A DNA stretch of 64,000 nucleotides from Duganella sp. SG902. Lineage in GTDB: Bacteria > Pseudomonadota > Gammaproteobacteria > Burkholderiales > Burkholderiaceae_D. The stretch spans positions 620,001 to 684,000 of the forward strand of contig NZ_JABMJK010000001.1 of assembly GCF_013376005.1 (NCBI RefSeq), given 5' to 3'. Made by a program: the position numbers and the translations under genes. The notes under the pieces are model-generated. The model saw only the letters and a list, made by a program, of their open reading frames with translations, did not search any database and was not told the origin of the DNA. This document shows, piece by piece, positions 1 through 10,683 of this stretch (positions are counted from its first letter, which is position 1; each line of letters starts with the position of its first letter).

Positions 1-2
1 CC

Positions 3-92
3 AACCGCAAATACTGGACCTACTATCAGGAGAACTACCTGAACATCGGCGCGCCGCGCACGGCCAGCCTGAACGTCCGAGTGGACTTCTAA
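3..92 (+). CDS. TonB-dependent receptor, C-terminal end (partial)
   Basis: Only the last 29 codons and the TAA stop are inside the window. The frame ends in a terminal beta-strand finishing in Val-Asp-Phe, preceded by a Gly-Ala-Pro-Arg-Thr turn. A last-strand aromatic residue and this turn are typical of TonB-dependent siderophore or nutrient receptors of the outer membrane. The stop lies 3 nt before the ATG of the next gene, so the two are probably co-transcribed. The substrate cannot be told from this fragment. Confidence 0.6.
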   Translation, partial: NRKYWTYYQENYLNIGAPRTASLNVRVDF

Positions 93-95
93 TAC

Positions 96-1367
96 ATGAG
101 CGCTTTCGCACTTGCCCTGCTGCTGTCGACCAAAACGCCCTACGCGCCGCGGCAGGACAGCGCCAGCTACGAGGCGCCGCCGCCCGGCTACACGGCGGTC
201 TACACCCAGATGCTGGCCCGCCATGGCTCGCGCGGCCTCACCAGCCCCAAGACCGCCGAACGGTTGCACGCGCTATGGCAACAGGCCGCCGACGCGGACG
301 CCTTGACGCCGCTCGGCCGCGAACTGGGACCGGACATCAAGCGGATGATGCAGGCGAACGAGCGGCTTGGCTACGGCAACGAGACGCGCCAAGGACTGGA
401 GGAGCACACGCAACTGGCACAGCGCATGTACGCACGCCTGCCAGGGGTGTTCAGCGACGCGACGGACGGCAGGACGGCACAGGCGCGCCGTATCGTGGTG
501 GTCAGCTCGGGCAAGGATCGGGCGGCGGACAGCGCGACGTTCGTCATCCGCGCGCTGAGCCAACAGCGGCCTGGCCTTGCGCCATTGTTCGATTCCAGCG
601 TGGACCGCTCCACGCTGTATTTCCACAAGCTGAACGCCGACGCCAGCCTGGCCTACCAGCGCTGGGCCGGCGGCGACGAGCTGCAAGCCCGCGAAGCCGC
701 GATTCACGCGCAGCCGCCATTGCGCTCCGCCGCGCAAGCGACGCTGGCGCGCCTGTTCTCGCCGGCGTTCGTCGCGGCCCTCGACGCGGACCAGCGCACA
801 GACGCGGCGCTGGCCCTGTACGCGCTGTACGCGGCGGCGGCCGACATGCGCTACGAACTCGATGCCGACTTCACCAAATACATCCCGGCGGACGAAGCGT
901 ACCGCTACGCCGAGGCAGAGGACGCCGTGGCCTTCTACGAAAAAGGCCCCGGCATCGCGGAGAACGGCGACGTCACCTGGCGCATGGCCGGCGTGCTGAT
1001 GGACGACTTTTTCAACGAGGCGGACGCCATCGACCGCGGAGACCTGTCGCACGCCGCCAAGCTGCGCTTCGCCCACGCCGAAATCGTCATCCCCATGGCC
1101 AGCGCCCTGGGCATCCCGGGCATGTCGGAACAGCTGCCGCGCGCCGCGACCTACAGTTACCAGAACAGTCCATGGCGCGGCGCGCACACCGCGCCGATGG
1201 CGGCCAATATACAGTGGGATCTGTACCGTAACAGTGCCGGACGTGTACTGGTACGGATGCTGTACAACGAACGCGAAACCGACTTCAAGGCCGCCTGCGA
1301 AAGCGCCAGAATCAGCCCATCCAGCCACTTCTACGACTACCGCCGATTGAAACATTGTTATAAATAA
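96..1367 (+). CDS. Histidine acid phosphatase, MINPP/phytase-like
   Basis: 423 aa. Residues 42-46 read RHGSR, the phosphohistidine motif of branch-2 histidine phosphatases. Near residue 327 there is HAE, the proton-donor tripeptide of the multiple inositol polyphosphate phosphatase (MINPP) type, where classical acid phosphatases have HD. The protein is therefore expected to hydrolyse phosphomonoesters, perhaps inositol phosphates, through a phosphohistidine intermediate. The N-terminus is short and hydrophobic (residues 3-11) and could be a minimal signal peptide. The ATG sits 3 nt after the stop of a TonB receptor gene, suggesting periplasmic phosphate scavenging coupled to uptake. Family assignment is firm; substrate is inference. 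Confidence 0.8.
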   Translation: MSAFALALLLSTKTPYAPRQDSASYEAPPPGYTAVYTQMLARHGSRGLTSPKTAERLHALWQQAADADALTPLGRELGPDIKRMMQANERLGYGNETRQGLEEHTQLAQRMYARLPGVFSDATDGRTAQARRIVVVSSGKDRAADSATFVIRALSQQRPGLAPLFDSSVDRSTLYFHKLNADASLAYQRWAGGDELQAREAAIHAQPPLRSAAQATLARLFSPAFVAALDADQRTDAALALYALYAAAADMRYELDADFTKYIPADEAYRYAEAEDAVAFYEKGPGIAENGDVTWRMAGVLMDDFFNEADAIDRGDLSHAAKLRFAHAEIVIPMASALGIPGMSEQLPRAATYSYQNSPWRGAHTAPMAANIQWDLYRNSAGRVLVRMLYNERETDFKAACESARISPSSHFYDYRRLKHCYK

Positions 1368-1502
1368 AACCAAGATTATCAAATCCACTATACCAAAAGG
1401 CGTTTCTGGCCGAATAGCAACAATTAATACAAATCTACGCTCGCGAATCGCCAGTTGCCGGTGCTAAACTCAGCAGGTCACCAGACAAAAAGAGAGGACA
1501 CC

Positions 1503-4500
1503 ATGAACCAGATGTCACGACGCCAGTTCCTTCGGGTGACCGGCGCGACCATCGCGGGTTCGAGCATCGCGCTCCTCGGCTTTGCACCGGCGACGGCCCT
1601 GGCCGAAGTCCGGCAATACAAGCTGGCGCGCAGCACCGAAACCCGCAACACCTGCCCCTACTGCTCCGTTGGATGCGGCCTTCTGATGTACGGCTTGGGC
1701 GACGGCGCCAAGAACGCCTCGGCCAGCATCATCCACATCGAGGGCGACGCCGATCACCCGGTCAACCGCGGCACCCTGTGTCCGAAAGGCGCCAGCCTGA
1801 TCGACTTCATCCACTCCCCGAACCGCCTGCTCGCGCCGCAGTACCGCGCGCCCGGCGCGACCGAATGGACGCCCATGTCGTGGGATGAAGCGCTCAACCG
1901 CATCGCCAAATTGATGAAGGCGGACCGTGACGCCAACTTCGTCGAGAAAACCGAGGACGGCAAAACCGTCAACCGCTGGACCACCACCGGCATGCTGTGC
2001 GCGTCCGCCAGCACCAATGAAGTAGGCTACTTAACCCATAAAACGATGCGTGCCACCGGCATGCTCCCATTCGACAATCAAGCACGCGTATGACACGGTC
2101 CAACGGTGGCAGGTCTTGCCTCGACATTTGGACGTGGTGCGATGACGAATCACTGGGTCGACATCAAGAATGCGGATGTCATCCTGGTCATGGGCGGCAA
2201 CGCGGCGGAAGCACACCCTTGCGGGTTTAAATGGGTCACGGAGGCCAAGGCGCATCGCGGCGCCAAGCTGATCGTGGTCGATCCGCGCTATACCCGAACC
2301 GCTTCGGTGGCGGACTATTACGTCCCTACCCGTACCGGTGCGGACATCGTTTTCCTGGGCGGTATCATCAACTACCTGCTCACCAACGACAAAATCCAGC
2401 ACGACTACGTCCGTAATTACACGGACATGCCGTTCATCGTCCGAGAGGATTTCGCCTTTAACGACGGCCTGTATTCGGGCTGGGACAACGAGAAGAACAA
2501 GTACACGGACAAGAGCAGCTGGAACTACGAGATCGGCGAAGACGGCTTTGCCAAGATCGATCCAACGCTGGAGCATCCGCGTTGCGTGTACCAGCTGATG
2601 AAGAAGCACTACGCGCGCTACACGCCGGAGATGGTGGAGAAAGCCTGCGGCGTGCCGCCGGAGAAATTCCATCACGTGGCGGAGCTGCTGGCGTCGACCG
2701 CCGTGCCGGGACGTGCCGCGACCATCCTGTACGCATTGGGCTGGACCCAGCACTCGACCGGCGCGGAAACGCTGCGCACCGGCGCCATGGTGCAGCTGCT
2801 GCTCGGGAACATGGGCATCGCCGGCGGCGGCATGAACGCGCTGCGCGGCCACTCCAACATCCAGGGCCTGACCGACCTTGGCCTGCTGACCAATATGCTG
2901 CCGGGTTATCTCTCGCTGCCGGGAGAGGCGGAACAGGAGTGGGATGCGTACGTGGCCAAGCGCGCGCTCAAGCCTCTGCGCCCCAACCAGTTGAGCTACT
3001 ACAGCAACGCCAAGAAGTTCCTGGTCTCCTTCATGAAGGCCTGGTGGGGCGACGCCGCGACCGAGGAAAACAACTACGCCTTCGACTACCTGCCCAAGCT
3101 CGATAAGCCTTACGACATGATGCAGGCGTTCGAGCTGATGATCCAGGGGAAAATGACCGGCTACATCTGCCAGGGCTTCAACATCCTGGCGTCGGCGCCG
3201 GACAAGCAGAAGACCACCGAAGCGTTGTCCAGGTTGAAGTGGCTGGTAATCATGGACCCGCTGCAAACCGAAACCGCCGAGTTCTGGAAACCGCACGGCG
3301 ACTTCCATAAGGTCGATCCAGCGCAAATCCAGACCGAGGTATTCAGCCTGCCGACCACCTGCTTCGCGGAAGAACGCGGCTCGCTGGTCAGTTCCTCGCG
3401 CGTGCTGCAATGGCACTGGCAAGGTGCTGAAGGACCGGGCCAGACCAAGAGCGATCTGGAAATCATGTCGGGTATCTTCCTGCGCATGAAGAAGGCGTAC
3501 CAGACCGAGGGTGGGAAATTCCCTGATCCGATTCTGAACCTGACCTGGAACTACGCCAATCCGGCATCCCCCACGCCGGAAGAACTGGCGATGGAGTACA
3601 ACGGCAAGGCCCTGAAGGAGATCACCGATCCGAAAGACCCGACCAAGGTAATCCTGAAGAAAAACGAACAGCTGGCAGGCTTCGCGCAACTGAAGGACGA
3701 CGGCAGCACCGCTTGCGGTTGCTGGATCTTTGCCGGTTGCTGGACCGCTGCCGGCAATCAGATGGGCCGCCGCGACAACAGCGACCCGACCGGCATCGGC
3801 CAGACGCTGAACTGGGCATGGGCATGGCCGGCCAACCGCCGCGTGCTGTACAACCGCGCTTCCTGCGACCCGAAAGGCAAGCCATGGGACCCGACCCGCA
3901 AGCTGATTGCGTGGAACGGCACCAACTGGGGCGGCGCCGACGTACCGGACTTCAAAGTGGATGAACCGCCCGAAAACGGCATGGGTCCATTCATCATGCT
4001 GGCCGAAGGCGTGGCACGCTTCTTCTCGCGCGACGCGATGGCGGAGGGCCCGTTCCCCGAGCACTACGAGCCATTCGAATCGCCGATCGGGCATAACCCG
4101 CTGCATCCGAACAATCCGAAAGCCTTCAACAACCCGGCCGGCCGCATGTTCCCCAACGACCGCAAGAAGTTGGGCAAGAAGGAGCAGTTCCCGCATGCGG
4201 CGACCAGCTATCGTCTCACGGAGCACTTCCACTTCTGGACCAAGCATGCGCGCCTGAACTCCATTATCCAGCCGGAGCAGTTCGTCGAAATCGGCGAAGC
4301 GCTGGCCAAGGAGGTCGGTGTGGTGCATGGCGACCGCGTGAAGGTGACGTCGGGACGCGGCTACATCATCGCGAAAGCGGTGGTGACCAAGCGTATCAAG
4401 CAGTTGACCATCGATGGCAAACCGATGCACCACGTCGGCCTGCCGATCAACTTTGGCTTCAAGGGGCTCACTAAACCGGGCTACTTGGTTAACACGCTGA

Positions 4501-4574
4501 CGCCTGTCGTGGGCGACGGCAATTCACAGACACCGGAATCGAAGTCGTTCCTGGTGAAAGTGGAAAAAGCTTAA
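1503..4574 (+). CDS. fdoG: Selenocysteine-containing formate dehydrogenase, major subunit
   Basis: 1023 aa read through an in-frame TGA at 2091-2093, which is residue 197 (Sec; Sec196 in E. coli FdnG). Without readthrough the frame breaks into two pieces that are both formate dehydrogenase. Residues 1-34 form a twin-arginine signal (RRQFLRVTGA after Ser5), so the enzyme is exported folded by Tat. Cys51, Cys54, Cys58 and Cys93 match the N-terminal [4Fe-4S] site. The protein would oxidise formate to CO2 on a molybdenum or tungsten bis-MGD cofactor and pass electrons to FdoH and FdoI. The start is ATG 1503 with AGAGAGGA just upstream. Length fits FdnG/FdoG (about 1016 aa). The fdn/fdo paralogue choice is uncertain. 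Confidence 0.95.
2091..2120 (+). promoter_or_regulatory. Sec codon TGA and bacterial SECIS-like hairpin
   Basis: The TGA at 2091-2093 is followed by a short stem GGCA (2108-2111) / TGCC (2117-2120) with loop GGTCT (2112-2116). The GGUCU apical loop is the part recognised by SelB in the E. coli fdhF element, and the bases straight after the TGA resemble fdhF closely. With selA, selB and selC downstream, recoding to selenocysteine is well supported. Confidence 0.85.
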
Positions 4575-4592
4575 CGGCCGGAGGAGATAAAC

Positions 4593-5507
4593 ATGGCATT
4601 ACAATCACTTGATATCAAGCGCATGTCGGCGACGACGGTGCAAACGCCGGTGGCCCGCACACCGGTGACCGGCACTGTCGCCAAGCTGATCGACGTTTCC
4701 AAGTGCATCGGGTGCAAGGCTTGTCAGACCGCCTGCATGGAATGGAACGACCTGCGCGACGAGGTGGGTGAAACCACCGGCGTCTACGACAATCCTTTGG
4801 ACCTGACGCCGCAATCGTGGACCGTCATGCGCTTCTCGGAATACGAGAATCCGAAGGGCGATCTGGAATGGCTGATCCGCAAGGACGGCTGCATGCACTG
4901 CGAGGATCCGGGCTGTCTGAAGGCCTGCCCTTCGCCGGGCGCCATTGTGCAGTACACCAATGGCATTGTGGATTTCCATCAGGAGAACTGCATCGGCTGC
5001 GGCTACTGCGTGGCAGGCTGCCCGTTCGATGTGCCGCGCATTTCCAAGCAGGACAGCCGCGCCTACAAATGCACCTTGTGCTCGGACCGCGTGGCCGTCG
5101 GCCAGGAACCCGCGTGCGTGAAGACCTGCCCTACCGGCGCCATCATGTTCGGCACCAAGGAGGATATGAAGGAGCATGCGGAGGAGCGCATCACGGACCT
5201 GAAATCGCGCGGCTTTGCGCAGGCGGGCTTGTACGACCCGGCCGGCGTCGGCGGCACGCACGTCATGTACGTGCTGCACCACGCGGACCAGCCGACGCTG
5301 TACCACGGGCTGCGCGAGAATCCGAGCATCAGCGCCACCGTCGGTTTGTGGAAGGGCCTGACCAAGCCCTTGGCGCTGGCCGGCATGGCGATCACCGCGC
5401 TGGCGGGATGGTTCCACTACTCGCGCGTGGGTCCGAACGAGGTGTCGAAAGACGAGGAAGCCGAGGCGGTGGCGGAAGCTAAACGTATCAGGGAGGAAGC
5501 ACCATGA
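4593..5507 (+). CDS. fdoH: Formate dehydrogenase iron-sulfur (beta) subunit
   Basis: 304 aa ferredoxin-type subunit carrying electrons from FdoG to the cytochrome b subunit. Four cysteine clusters are visible: Cys38/41/44/48 ([11 protein letters not shown]), then [25 protein letters not shown] and CTLCSD with a distal CVKTC, together enough for four [4Fe-4S] centres. A single hydrophobic segment at about residues 255-273 would anchor it in the inner membrane with the catalytic face in the periplasm. A strong GGAGGAG site lies at 4579-4585, 18 nt after the fdoG stop. The last codons overlap fdoI by 4 nt (ATGA), so translation is coupled. Confidence 0.95.
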   Translation: MALQSLDIKRMSATTVQTPVARTPVTGTVAKLIDVSKCIGCKACQTACMEWNDLRDEVGETTGVYDNPLDLTPQSWTVMRFSEYENPKGDLEWLIRKDGCMHCEDPGCLKACPSPGAIVQYTNGIVDFHQENCIGCGYCVAGCPFDVPRISKQDSRAYKCTLCSDRVAVGQEPACVKTCPTGAIMFGTKEDMKEHAEERITDLKSRGFAQAGLYDPAGVGGTHVMYVLHHADQPTLYHGLRENPSISATVGLWKGLTKPLALAGMAITALAGWFHYSRVGPNEVSKDEEAEAVAEAKRIREEAP

Positions 5508-6157
5508 GCTCACCTAACCGTGATAAAGACGGCAATCCGCTGATCCAGCGCTACACCAAGAATGAGCGCAGCAATCACTGGGTCACTGCCATCTGCTTCG
5601 TTCTGCTGGCCGTCTCCGGGCTGGCCATGTTCCACCCGGCGACGTCATGGATGGCGGTGTTCCTCGGTGGCGGCCAATGGACGCGCATCCTGCATCCGTT
5701 CATCGGGCTGGTGATGTTTGTGTCGTTCGCGATGCTGGTGCTGCGCTTCTGGCATCACAACCGCATGGACGCGGCGGACAAGCAGTGGCTGCGGCAGATG
5801 GACGATGTGCTCAACAACCGCGAGGACAAGCTCCCGAAGATCGGCATGTACAACGCCGGCCAGAAGATCCTGTTCTTCGTGCTGATCGCGTCGATGTGCG
5901 GACTGCTGTTGTCCGGCATTGTGATCTGGCGCGCGTATTTCGCCTTCTACTTCCCGATCGAGATCGTGCGGCTGGCGGCTCTGCTGCACGCGTTCAGCGC
6001 TTTTGTGCTGATTTGCTCGATCATCGTGCATATTTACGCGGCGTTCTGGGTCAAGGGTTCGATCGGCGCCATGGTACGCGGCACAGTGACCTACGGGTGG
6101 GCGCGCAAGCACCATCCCCGCTGGTTTGAGGAGGTGGTTCGCAAGAGTCGCGACTAG
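5504..6157 (+). CDS. fdoI: Formate dehydrogenase cytochrome b556 (gamma) subunit
   Basis: 217 aa integral membrane protein with four predicted transmembrane helices. It belongs to the Ni/Fe-hydrogenase and formate-dehydrogenase cytochrome b family, which binds haem b and passes electrons to quinone. Histidines that can ligate haem are present near the N-terminus (about residue 23) and in later helices. The start overlaps the fdoH stop (ATGA). With FdoG and FdoH it completes a membrane-bound respiratory formate dehydrogenase. Confidence 0.92.
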   Translation: MSSPNRDKDGNPLIQRYTKNERSNHWVTAICFVLLAVSGLAMFHPATSWMAVFLGGGQWTRILHPFIGLVMFVSFAMLVLRFWHHNRMDAADKQWLRQMDDVLNNREDKLPKIGMYNAGQKILFFVLIASMCGLLLSGIVIWRAYFAFYFPIEIVRLAALLHAFSAFVLICSIIVHIYAAFWVKGSIGAMVRGTVTYGWARKHHPRWFEEVVRKSRD

Positions 6158-6211
6158 GTTTAGAATGCTCCCTGCGCCGGGACATCCTGGGCCTGTTTCA
6201 GGGAGATTTTT

Positions 6212-7198
6212 TTGGTACAACGCTTGCTAGAACCCGGTGAGATCGAGGCGCTCGATCACACCGCCATCCCTCGCCTGCTGCTGCCGGAAGCGCGCAGTCT
6301 GTTCACTGCGCGCGCGGCGCGCCTGCGGCAGTTGGCAAATAATCAAATCAAGGGCATACCGGTCGGCGAAACGCTGGCCGGCTATCTCAACCTGATGGCG
6401 GCGCTGGTGGATGCGCAGGCGGCGGCGATCCGCTCGCTGCCCGCCGACACATTCGCCATGCCGGATACCGCCACCATTCAGCTGGCCATCGATCACCACA
6501 TGCCGCCGCTGCCCGTCAGCGGCCAGCGCCCGGCCACCTGGCGCCGTGTGTTCGACGCCATCCTCGATCAACTGGACACGCTGGCCGGGAGCCAGCCGCA
6601 ATTGGCCGCGGTGCTGGTGGAATTGCGCGCACTCGATACGGCGCAGCTGGAAGGCTGCGCGGACGCAATCCTGGCCGAGCTGACGGAAGGCGTGCATCCG
6701 CTGCACGCGCCGTTCGTGGCAGCGGCCTTGCAAGTGATGTGGACCATGCGCGCCAGCCAGCTGGATGCGCCGCGTGTGCAGCCGCTGGTGACCAATACCT
6801 TGTGCCCGGTGTGCGGCGCGCATCCGGTGGCGAGTGTGATCCGGATAGGCGGGCAGTCGCAGGGCTACCGCTATCTGCAATGCAGCTGCTGCGCCAGCGA
6901 GTGGCACATGGTGCGGGTAAAGTGCTCGTGCTGCGAAGGCACGGCGAAAGTGGCTTACCAGAGCATCGATCAGGAGGCCGCGGAGCCGGTCAACAAGGCC
7001 AACGATCCAAGCAAGGTGGCGCGCGCCGAGACCTGCGACGACTGCCATACTTACCGCAAGATCTTCAACCAGGAGCACGATTTCTACGTCGACCCGCTGG
7101 CCGATGATCTGGCCAGCCTGGCGCTCGACTTGTTGGTCGGCGAAGCCGGCTACTCCCGCGCCAGCGGCAATCCACTGTTGTGGTTCAACGCGGAATGA
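6212..7198 (+). CDS. fdhE: Formate dehydrogenase maturation protein FdhE
   Basis: 328 aa. The C-terminal half has paired CxxC metal-binding motifs (CPVC, CSCC, CSCC, CDDC) characteristic of FdhE, a cytoplasmic accessory protein needed for active respiratory formate dehydrogenase before Tat export. The best start is TTG 6212, preceded by AGGGAGA at 6200-6206; no ATG or GTG fits better. It lies 54 nt after fdoI and overlaps selA by 4 nt, linking maturation and selenocysteine insertion in one operon. Confidence 0.93.
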   Translation: MVQRLLEPGEIEALDHTAIPRLLLPEARSLFTARAARLRQLANNQIKGIPVGETLAGYLNLMAALVDAQAAAIRSLPADTFAMPDTATIQLAIDHHMPPLPVSGQRPATWRRVFDAILDQLDTLAGSQPQLAAVLVELRALDTAQLEGCADAILAELTEGVHPLHAPFVAAALQVMWTMRASQLDAPRVQPLVTNTLCPVCGAHPVASVIRIGGQSQGYRYLQCSCCASEWHMVRVKCSCCEGTAKVAYQSIDQEAAEPVNKANDPSKVARAETCDDCHTYRKIFNQEHDFYVDPLADDLASLALDLLVGEAGYSRASGNPLLWFNAE

Positions 7199-8664
7199 GC
7201 ACACCAGCGGACAAAGGCGCCGTCGCCACGCAAGCCGCAGGCGGCGCGATTCGCCTCCCGGCCGTCCATCTGATCCTGTCGGACGCGGGCTGTGAATCCC
7301 TGATCGCCGAATATGGCCGCGTGCAGACGCTGGAAGCCGCCCGCGCGCTGCTGGCCGAGCTGCGCGCCATGCTGTTGGCCGCCCGCGACGGTGGCGCCGC
7401 AGCAGCGCTGGCAGCCGCTCCGGACACCACCATTCCCTCGCTGATCGCCATGCTGGGCGCCCGGCTGCGCGACCAAAACACCTCGCCGCTGCGTCCTGTC
7501 TTCAACCTGACCGGCACCGTCCTGCACACCAATCTTGGCCGCGCCCTGCTGCCCGACAGCGCGGTGCAAGCCGTGGTCGACGCGATGCGCTGGCCAATGA
7601 ATCTCGAATGGGACATCGACACCGGCAAGCGCGGAGACCGCGACAACCTGATCGAAGAGCTGCTGCTGGAACTGACCGGCGCCGAAGCCGCCACCATCGT
7701 CAACAACAACGCCGCCGCCGTGCTGCTGATGCTGAACACCGTCGCCCTGAACAAAGAGGTGATCGTCTCGCGCGGCGAACTGGTGGAAATCGGCGGCGCC
7801 TTCCGCATCCCGGACGTGATGACGCGCGCCGGCGCCATCCTGCGTGAAGTCGGCGCCACCAACCGCACGCATTTGAAGGATTACGACGAAGCCGCCGGCC
7901 CGCAAACCGCGCTGATGATGAAGGTCCACACCAGCAACTACGCCATCACCGGCTTCACCAAAAGCGTAGAGCTGGACGAGCTATCCCCGCTGGCGAAGAA
8001 GCACAACATTCCGTTGGCGGTGGACCTGGGCAGCGGCACGCTGGTCGATCTTGAACAATACGGCCTGCCGCATGAAACCACCGTGCGCGAAACCATCGAG
8101 GGTGGCGCCGATCTGGTCACCTTCAGCGGCGACAAGCTGCTGGGCGGCCCGCAATGCGGCATCATCGTCGGCCGTAAAGACCTGATCGCGCAGATCAAGA
8201 AGAACCCACTCAAGCGCGCGCTGCGCGTCGGCAAACTGACGCTGGCCGCGCTGGAGCCGGTGCTCGCGCTGTACCGCGCGCCGGACCTGCTGCCGGAGCG
8301 CCTGACCACCCTCAAGCTGCTGACCCGCCCTGCCGCCGAGATGCGCGCGCAAGCGCAAACCCTCCTGCCGCTGCTGCAAGCGGCGTTGGGCGCCAACTAC
8401 ACGGTCACCGACGAAGCGATGACGAGCCAGATCGGCAGCGGCGCGCTGCCTGTCGACCAGTTGCCAAGCCACGGACTGGTGGTCCGGCCCGCCGCGACAG
8501 GCCGCATCAGCAATGCGCTGGGCGTGCTGGAACAACGCCTGCGCGCCCTGCCGCTACCGGTGATCGGCCGCGTGGCGCAAGACGCCCTGTGGCTGGACCT
8601 GCGCTGCCTGCAGGCGCACCAACAGCAGCGCTTCATCGAACAATTGGCCCTGCTCACAGCATGA
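7195..8664 (+). CDS. selA: L-seryl-tRNA(Sec) selenium transferase
   Basis: 489 aa PLP enzyme that converts Ser-tRNA(Sec) to selenocysteinyl-tRNA(Sec) with selenophosphate. The PLP lysine is in [12 protein letters not shown] at about residue 314, and the family signature HTNLGR lies near residue 110. I place the start at ATG 7195, which overlaps the fdhE stop (ATGA), rather than the in-frame GTG five codons upstream. The 3' end overlaps selB by 4 nt. Selenophosphate synthetase (selD) is not in this window and must be elsewhere. Confidence 0.95.
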   Translation: MSTPADKGAVATQAAGGAIRLPAVHLILSDAGCESLIAEYGRVQTLEAARALLAELRAMLLAARDGGAAAALAAAPDTTIPSLIAMLGARLRDQNTSPLRPVFNLTGTVLHTNLGRALLPDSAVQAVVDAMRWPMNLEWDIDTGKRGDRDNLIEELLLELTGAEAATIVNNNAAAVLLMLNTVALNKEVIVSRGELVEIGGAFRIPDVMTRAGAILREVGATNRTHLKDYDEAAGPQTALMMKVHTSNYAITGFTKSVELDELSPLAKKHNIPLAVDLGSGTLVDLEQYGLPHETTVRETIEGGADLVTFSGDKLLGGPQCGIIVGRKDLIAQIKKNPLKRALRVGKLTLAALEPVLALYRAPDLLPERLTTLKLLTRPAAEMRAQAQTLLPLLQAALGANYTVTDEAMTSQIGSGALPVDQLPSHGLVVRPAATGRISNALGVLEQRLRALPLPVIGRVAQDALWLDLRCLQAHQQQRFIEQLALLTA

Positions 8665-10583
8665 TCGTCGGCACAGCGGGACACATCGACCACGGCAAGA
8701 CCACGCTCACGCGCGCCCTCACCGGCGTTGACACCGATCGCCTGAAGGAAGAGAAGGCGCGCGGCATCTCGATCGAACTTGGCTACGCCTACACGCCGCT
8801 GGGGGACGACATCCTCGGCGTGATCGACGTGCCGGGCCACGAGAAATTCATCCGCACCATGGCTGCCGGCGTCACCGGCATCGACGCCGCGCTGCTGGTG
8901 ATCGCGGCTGACGACGGCATCATGCCGCAAACGCTGGAGCACCTCGCCATCCTGCGTCTGCTGGGGGTGAAACGTGGCGCGGTAGCCATGACCAAGATAG
9001 ACCGCGTGGACGCGAGCCGGCTGGAGCAGCTGGAACAGGAAATCCACGCCCTGCTCGCGCCGACCGATTTCGCGGGCGCGCAGATCTTCCGCACCAACGC
9101 CACGCTGGCGGACGACATCGGCGTTCAGGCGCTGCTGCGCCATCTGGCCGGGATGGCGGCCACGCTGCCGTCCAACGATGAACACCGCCTGTTCCGGCTG
9201 GGCGTGGACCGCGTGTTCACGCTGTCCGGGCAAGGCACCATCGTCACCGGTACCGCGCTGGCCGGCAGCGTGCGCGTCGGAGACACGCTGCAACTGGCGC
9301 CCGACGGGCAGCCGGTGCGCGTGCGCAGCATCCACGCACAGAACCGCGCCGCCGACGTGGGCCGCGCGGGCCAGCGGCTGGCGCTGAATTTGAGCGGCGC
9401 GGCCAAGGAGGATATCGCTCGCGGATCGTGGGTGGTCGCGCCGGCGCTGGCCGAATGCTCGCAACGCGTGGACGTGGAGCTGACGTTGACGCCAGACTGC
9501 GGCCTCACGCTCAAACCTTGGTCGCCGGTGCACGTGCACCTGGGCGCGGCGCATCACACGGCCAACGTGGTGATGCTCGACGATGAGATACTGGCGCCGG
9601 GCCACACCGGCCGCGTGCAACTGGTGCTGGACGCGCCGGTGCACGCCGTGCCGGGCGACCGCTTCGTGATCCGCAACGCACAGGCGACGGCCACCATCGG
9701 CGGCGGCGTGGTGCTCGATCCCTTCGCTCCGGCGCGCAAACGCCGCAGCGCCACCCGCATGGCGTGGCTCGATGCGCTGGCCGATTTCATCGGCCACGGT
9801 GGCAACAGGGGCAACGGCCATGGCGACATCAGCACCTTGCTGGCACGCGCGCCACTGGGATTGCGTGCATCGGCGCTGGTACGGTTGACGCAACTGCCGG
9901 CCGCGCAAATCAGCGCGCCGCCAGGCACGCTGGAGGTCCCGCTGCAAGGCGGCGACACGCTGCTGATCGCGCACGCCGAAGCGCAAGCGCTGCAGGCACG
10001 CATTGTCGCCGCCTTGGCCGAATTCCACGAGCGCGCGCCGGACGAAGCGGGACCGGAGCTGTGGCGCCTGAAGCGCATCGTATCGCCGGATATTGAAGAC
10101 CGCCTCTGGAGCCGGCTGGTGGAAACGCTGCTGGCCGATGGCGCGATCCGGCAGCGCGGACGCAGCCTGCATCTGCCTGAGCACAGTGTGGAACTCAGCG
10201 CCGAGGAACAAGCGCAGGCCGCGCCGCTGCTGGCGTCCCTGCTGGCGGGCGGCTTCGACCCGCCATGGGTGCGTGACCTGATGCGCGAGCACGACATGCC
10301 GGAAGCGGAGGTGCGGCGCCTGCTGCTCAAGCTCTCCAAAACGGGAGAGTTGAACCAGGTGGTGAAGGATTTGTTTTATCATCCGCAGCGGCTGGATGAA
10401 CTGGCGCGCATCGTGGCGACGCTGCCCGAGGTGCAGGCCGCGTCGTTCCGCGACGCCACCGGCCTCGGACGCAAGCGCGCCATACAGATATTGGAGTTCT
10501 TCGACCGCGTCGGCTATACTCGGCGGGTCGGCAACATCCACCTGATACGACCGAATGCCGTGTGGTCGTACAGCGGCATTTAG
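8661..10583 (+). CDS. selB: Selenocysteine-specific elongation factor
   Basis: 640 aa. The N-terminus is a translational GTPase: P-loop GHIDHGKTT (residues 7-15), switch [19 protein letters not shown] and TKID. The C-terminal third fits the winged-helix repeats of SelB that bind the SECIS hairpin. It delivers Sec-tRNA(Sec) to the ribosome at the fdoG UGA. ATG 8661 overlaps the selA stop. Its TAG stop ends only 4 nt before the selC tRNA. Confidence 0.95.
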   Translation: MIVGTAGHIDHGKTTLTRALTGVDTDRLKEEKARGISIELGYAYTPLGDDILGVIDVPGHEKFIRTMAAGVTGIDAALLVIAADDGIMPQTLEHLAILRLLGVKRGAVAMTKIDRVDASRLEQLEQEIHALLAPTDFAGAQIFRTNATLADDIGVQALLRHLAGMAATLPSNDEHRLFRLGVDRVFTLSGQGTIVTGTALAGSVRVGDTLQLAPDGQPVRVRSIHAQNRAADVGRAGQRLALNLSGAAKEDIARGSWVVAPALAECSQRVDVELTLTPDCGLTLKPWSPVHVHLGAAHHTANVVMLDDEILAPGHTGRVQLVLDAPVHAVPGDRFVIRNAQATATIGGGVVLDPFAPARKRRSATRMAWLDALADFIGHGGNRGNGHGDISTLLARAPLGLRASALVRLTQLPAAQISAPPGTLEVPLQGGDTLLIAHAEAQALQARIVAALAEFHERAPDEAGPELWRLKRIVSPDIEDRLWSRLVETLLADGAIRQRGRSLHLPEHSVELSAEEQAQAAPLLASLLAGGFDPPWVRDLMREHDMPEAEVRRLLLKLSKTGELNQVVKDLFYHPQRLDELARIVATLPEVQAASFRDATGLGRKRAIQILEFFDRVGYTRRVGNIHLIRPNAVWSYSGI

Positions 10584-10587
10584 CAAC

Positions 10588-10683
10588 GGAAGGCATACTC
10601 ATCCGGTGATGGGGCCGGGCTTCAAACCCGGTGGGGGGCGTCAGCCGCTCCCTCGTAAGTTCGACTCCTACTGCCTTCCGCCA
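10588..10683 (+). tRNA. selC: tRNA-Sec(UCA)
   Basis: 96 nt including an encoded CCA (10681-10683). The acceptor stem has 8 pairs (GGAAGGCA with TGCCTTCC), the long form needed for SelB and SelA recognition. The anticodon TCA is at 10622-10624 in a CTTCAAA loop on a GC-rich stem, and there is a long variable arm. The T arm contains GTTCGACTC. The gene begins 4 nt after selB and is probably processed out of the fdo-sel transcript. Confidence 0.95.

Noticed and set aside
1455..2093. A 212-aa truncated formate dehydrogenase ending at the TGA
   Set aside because: The TGA is the selenocysteine codon: the frame continues with formate dehydrogenase sequence, a SECIS-like hairpin follows, and selA/selB/selC are in the same operon.
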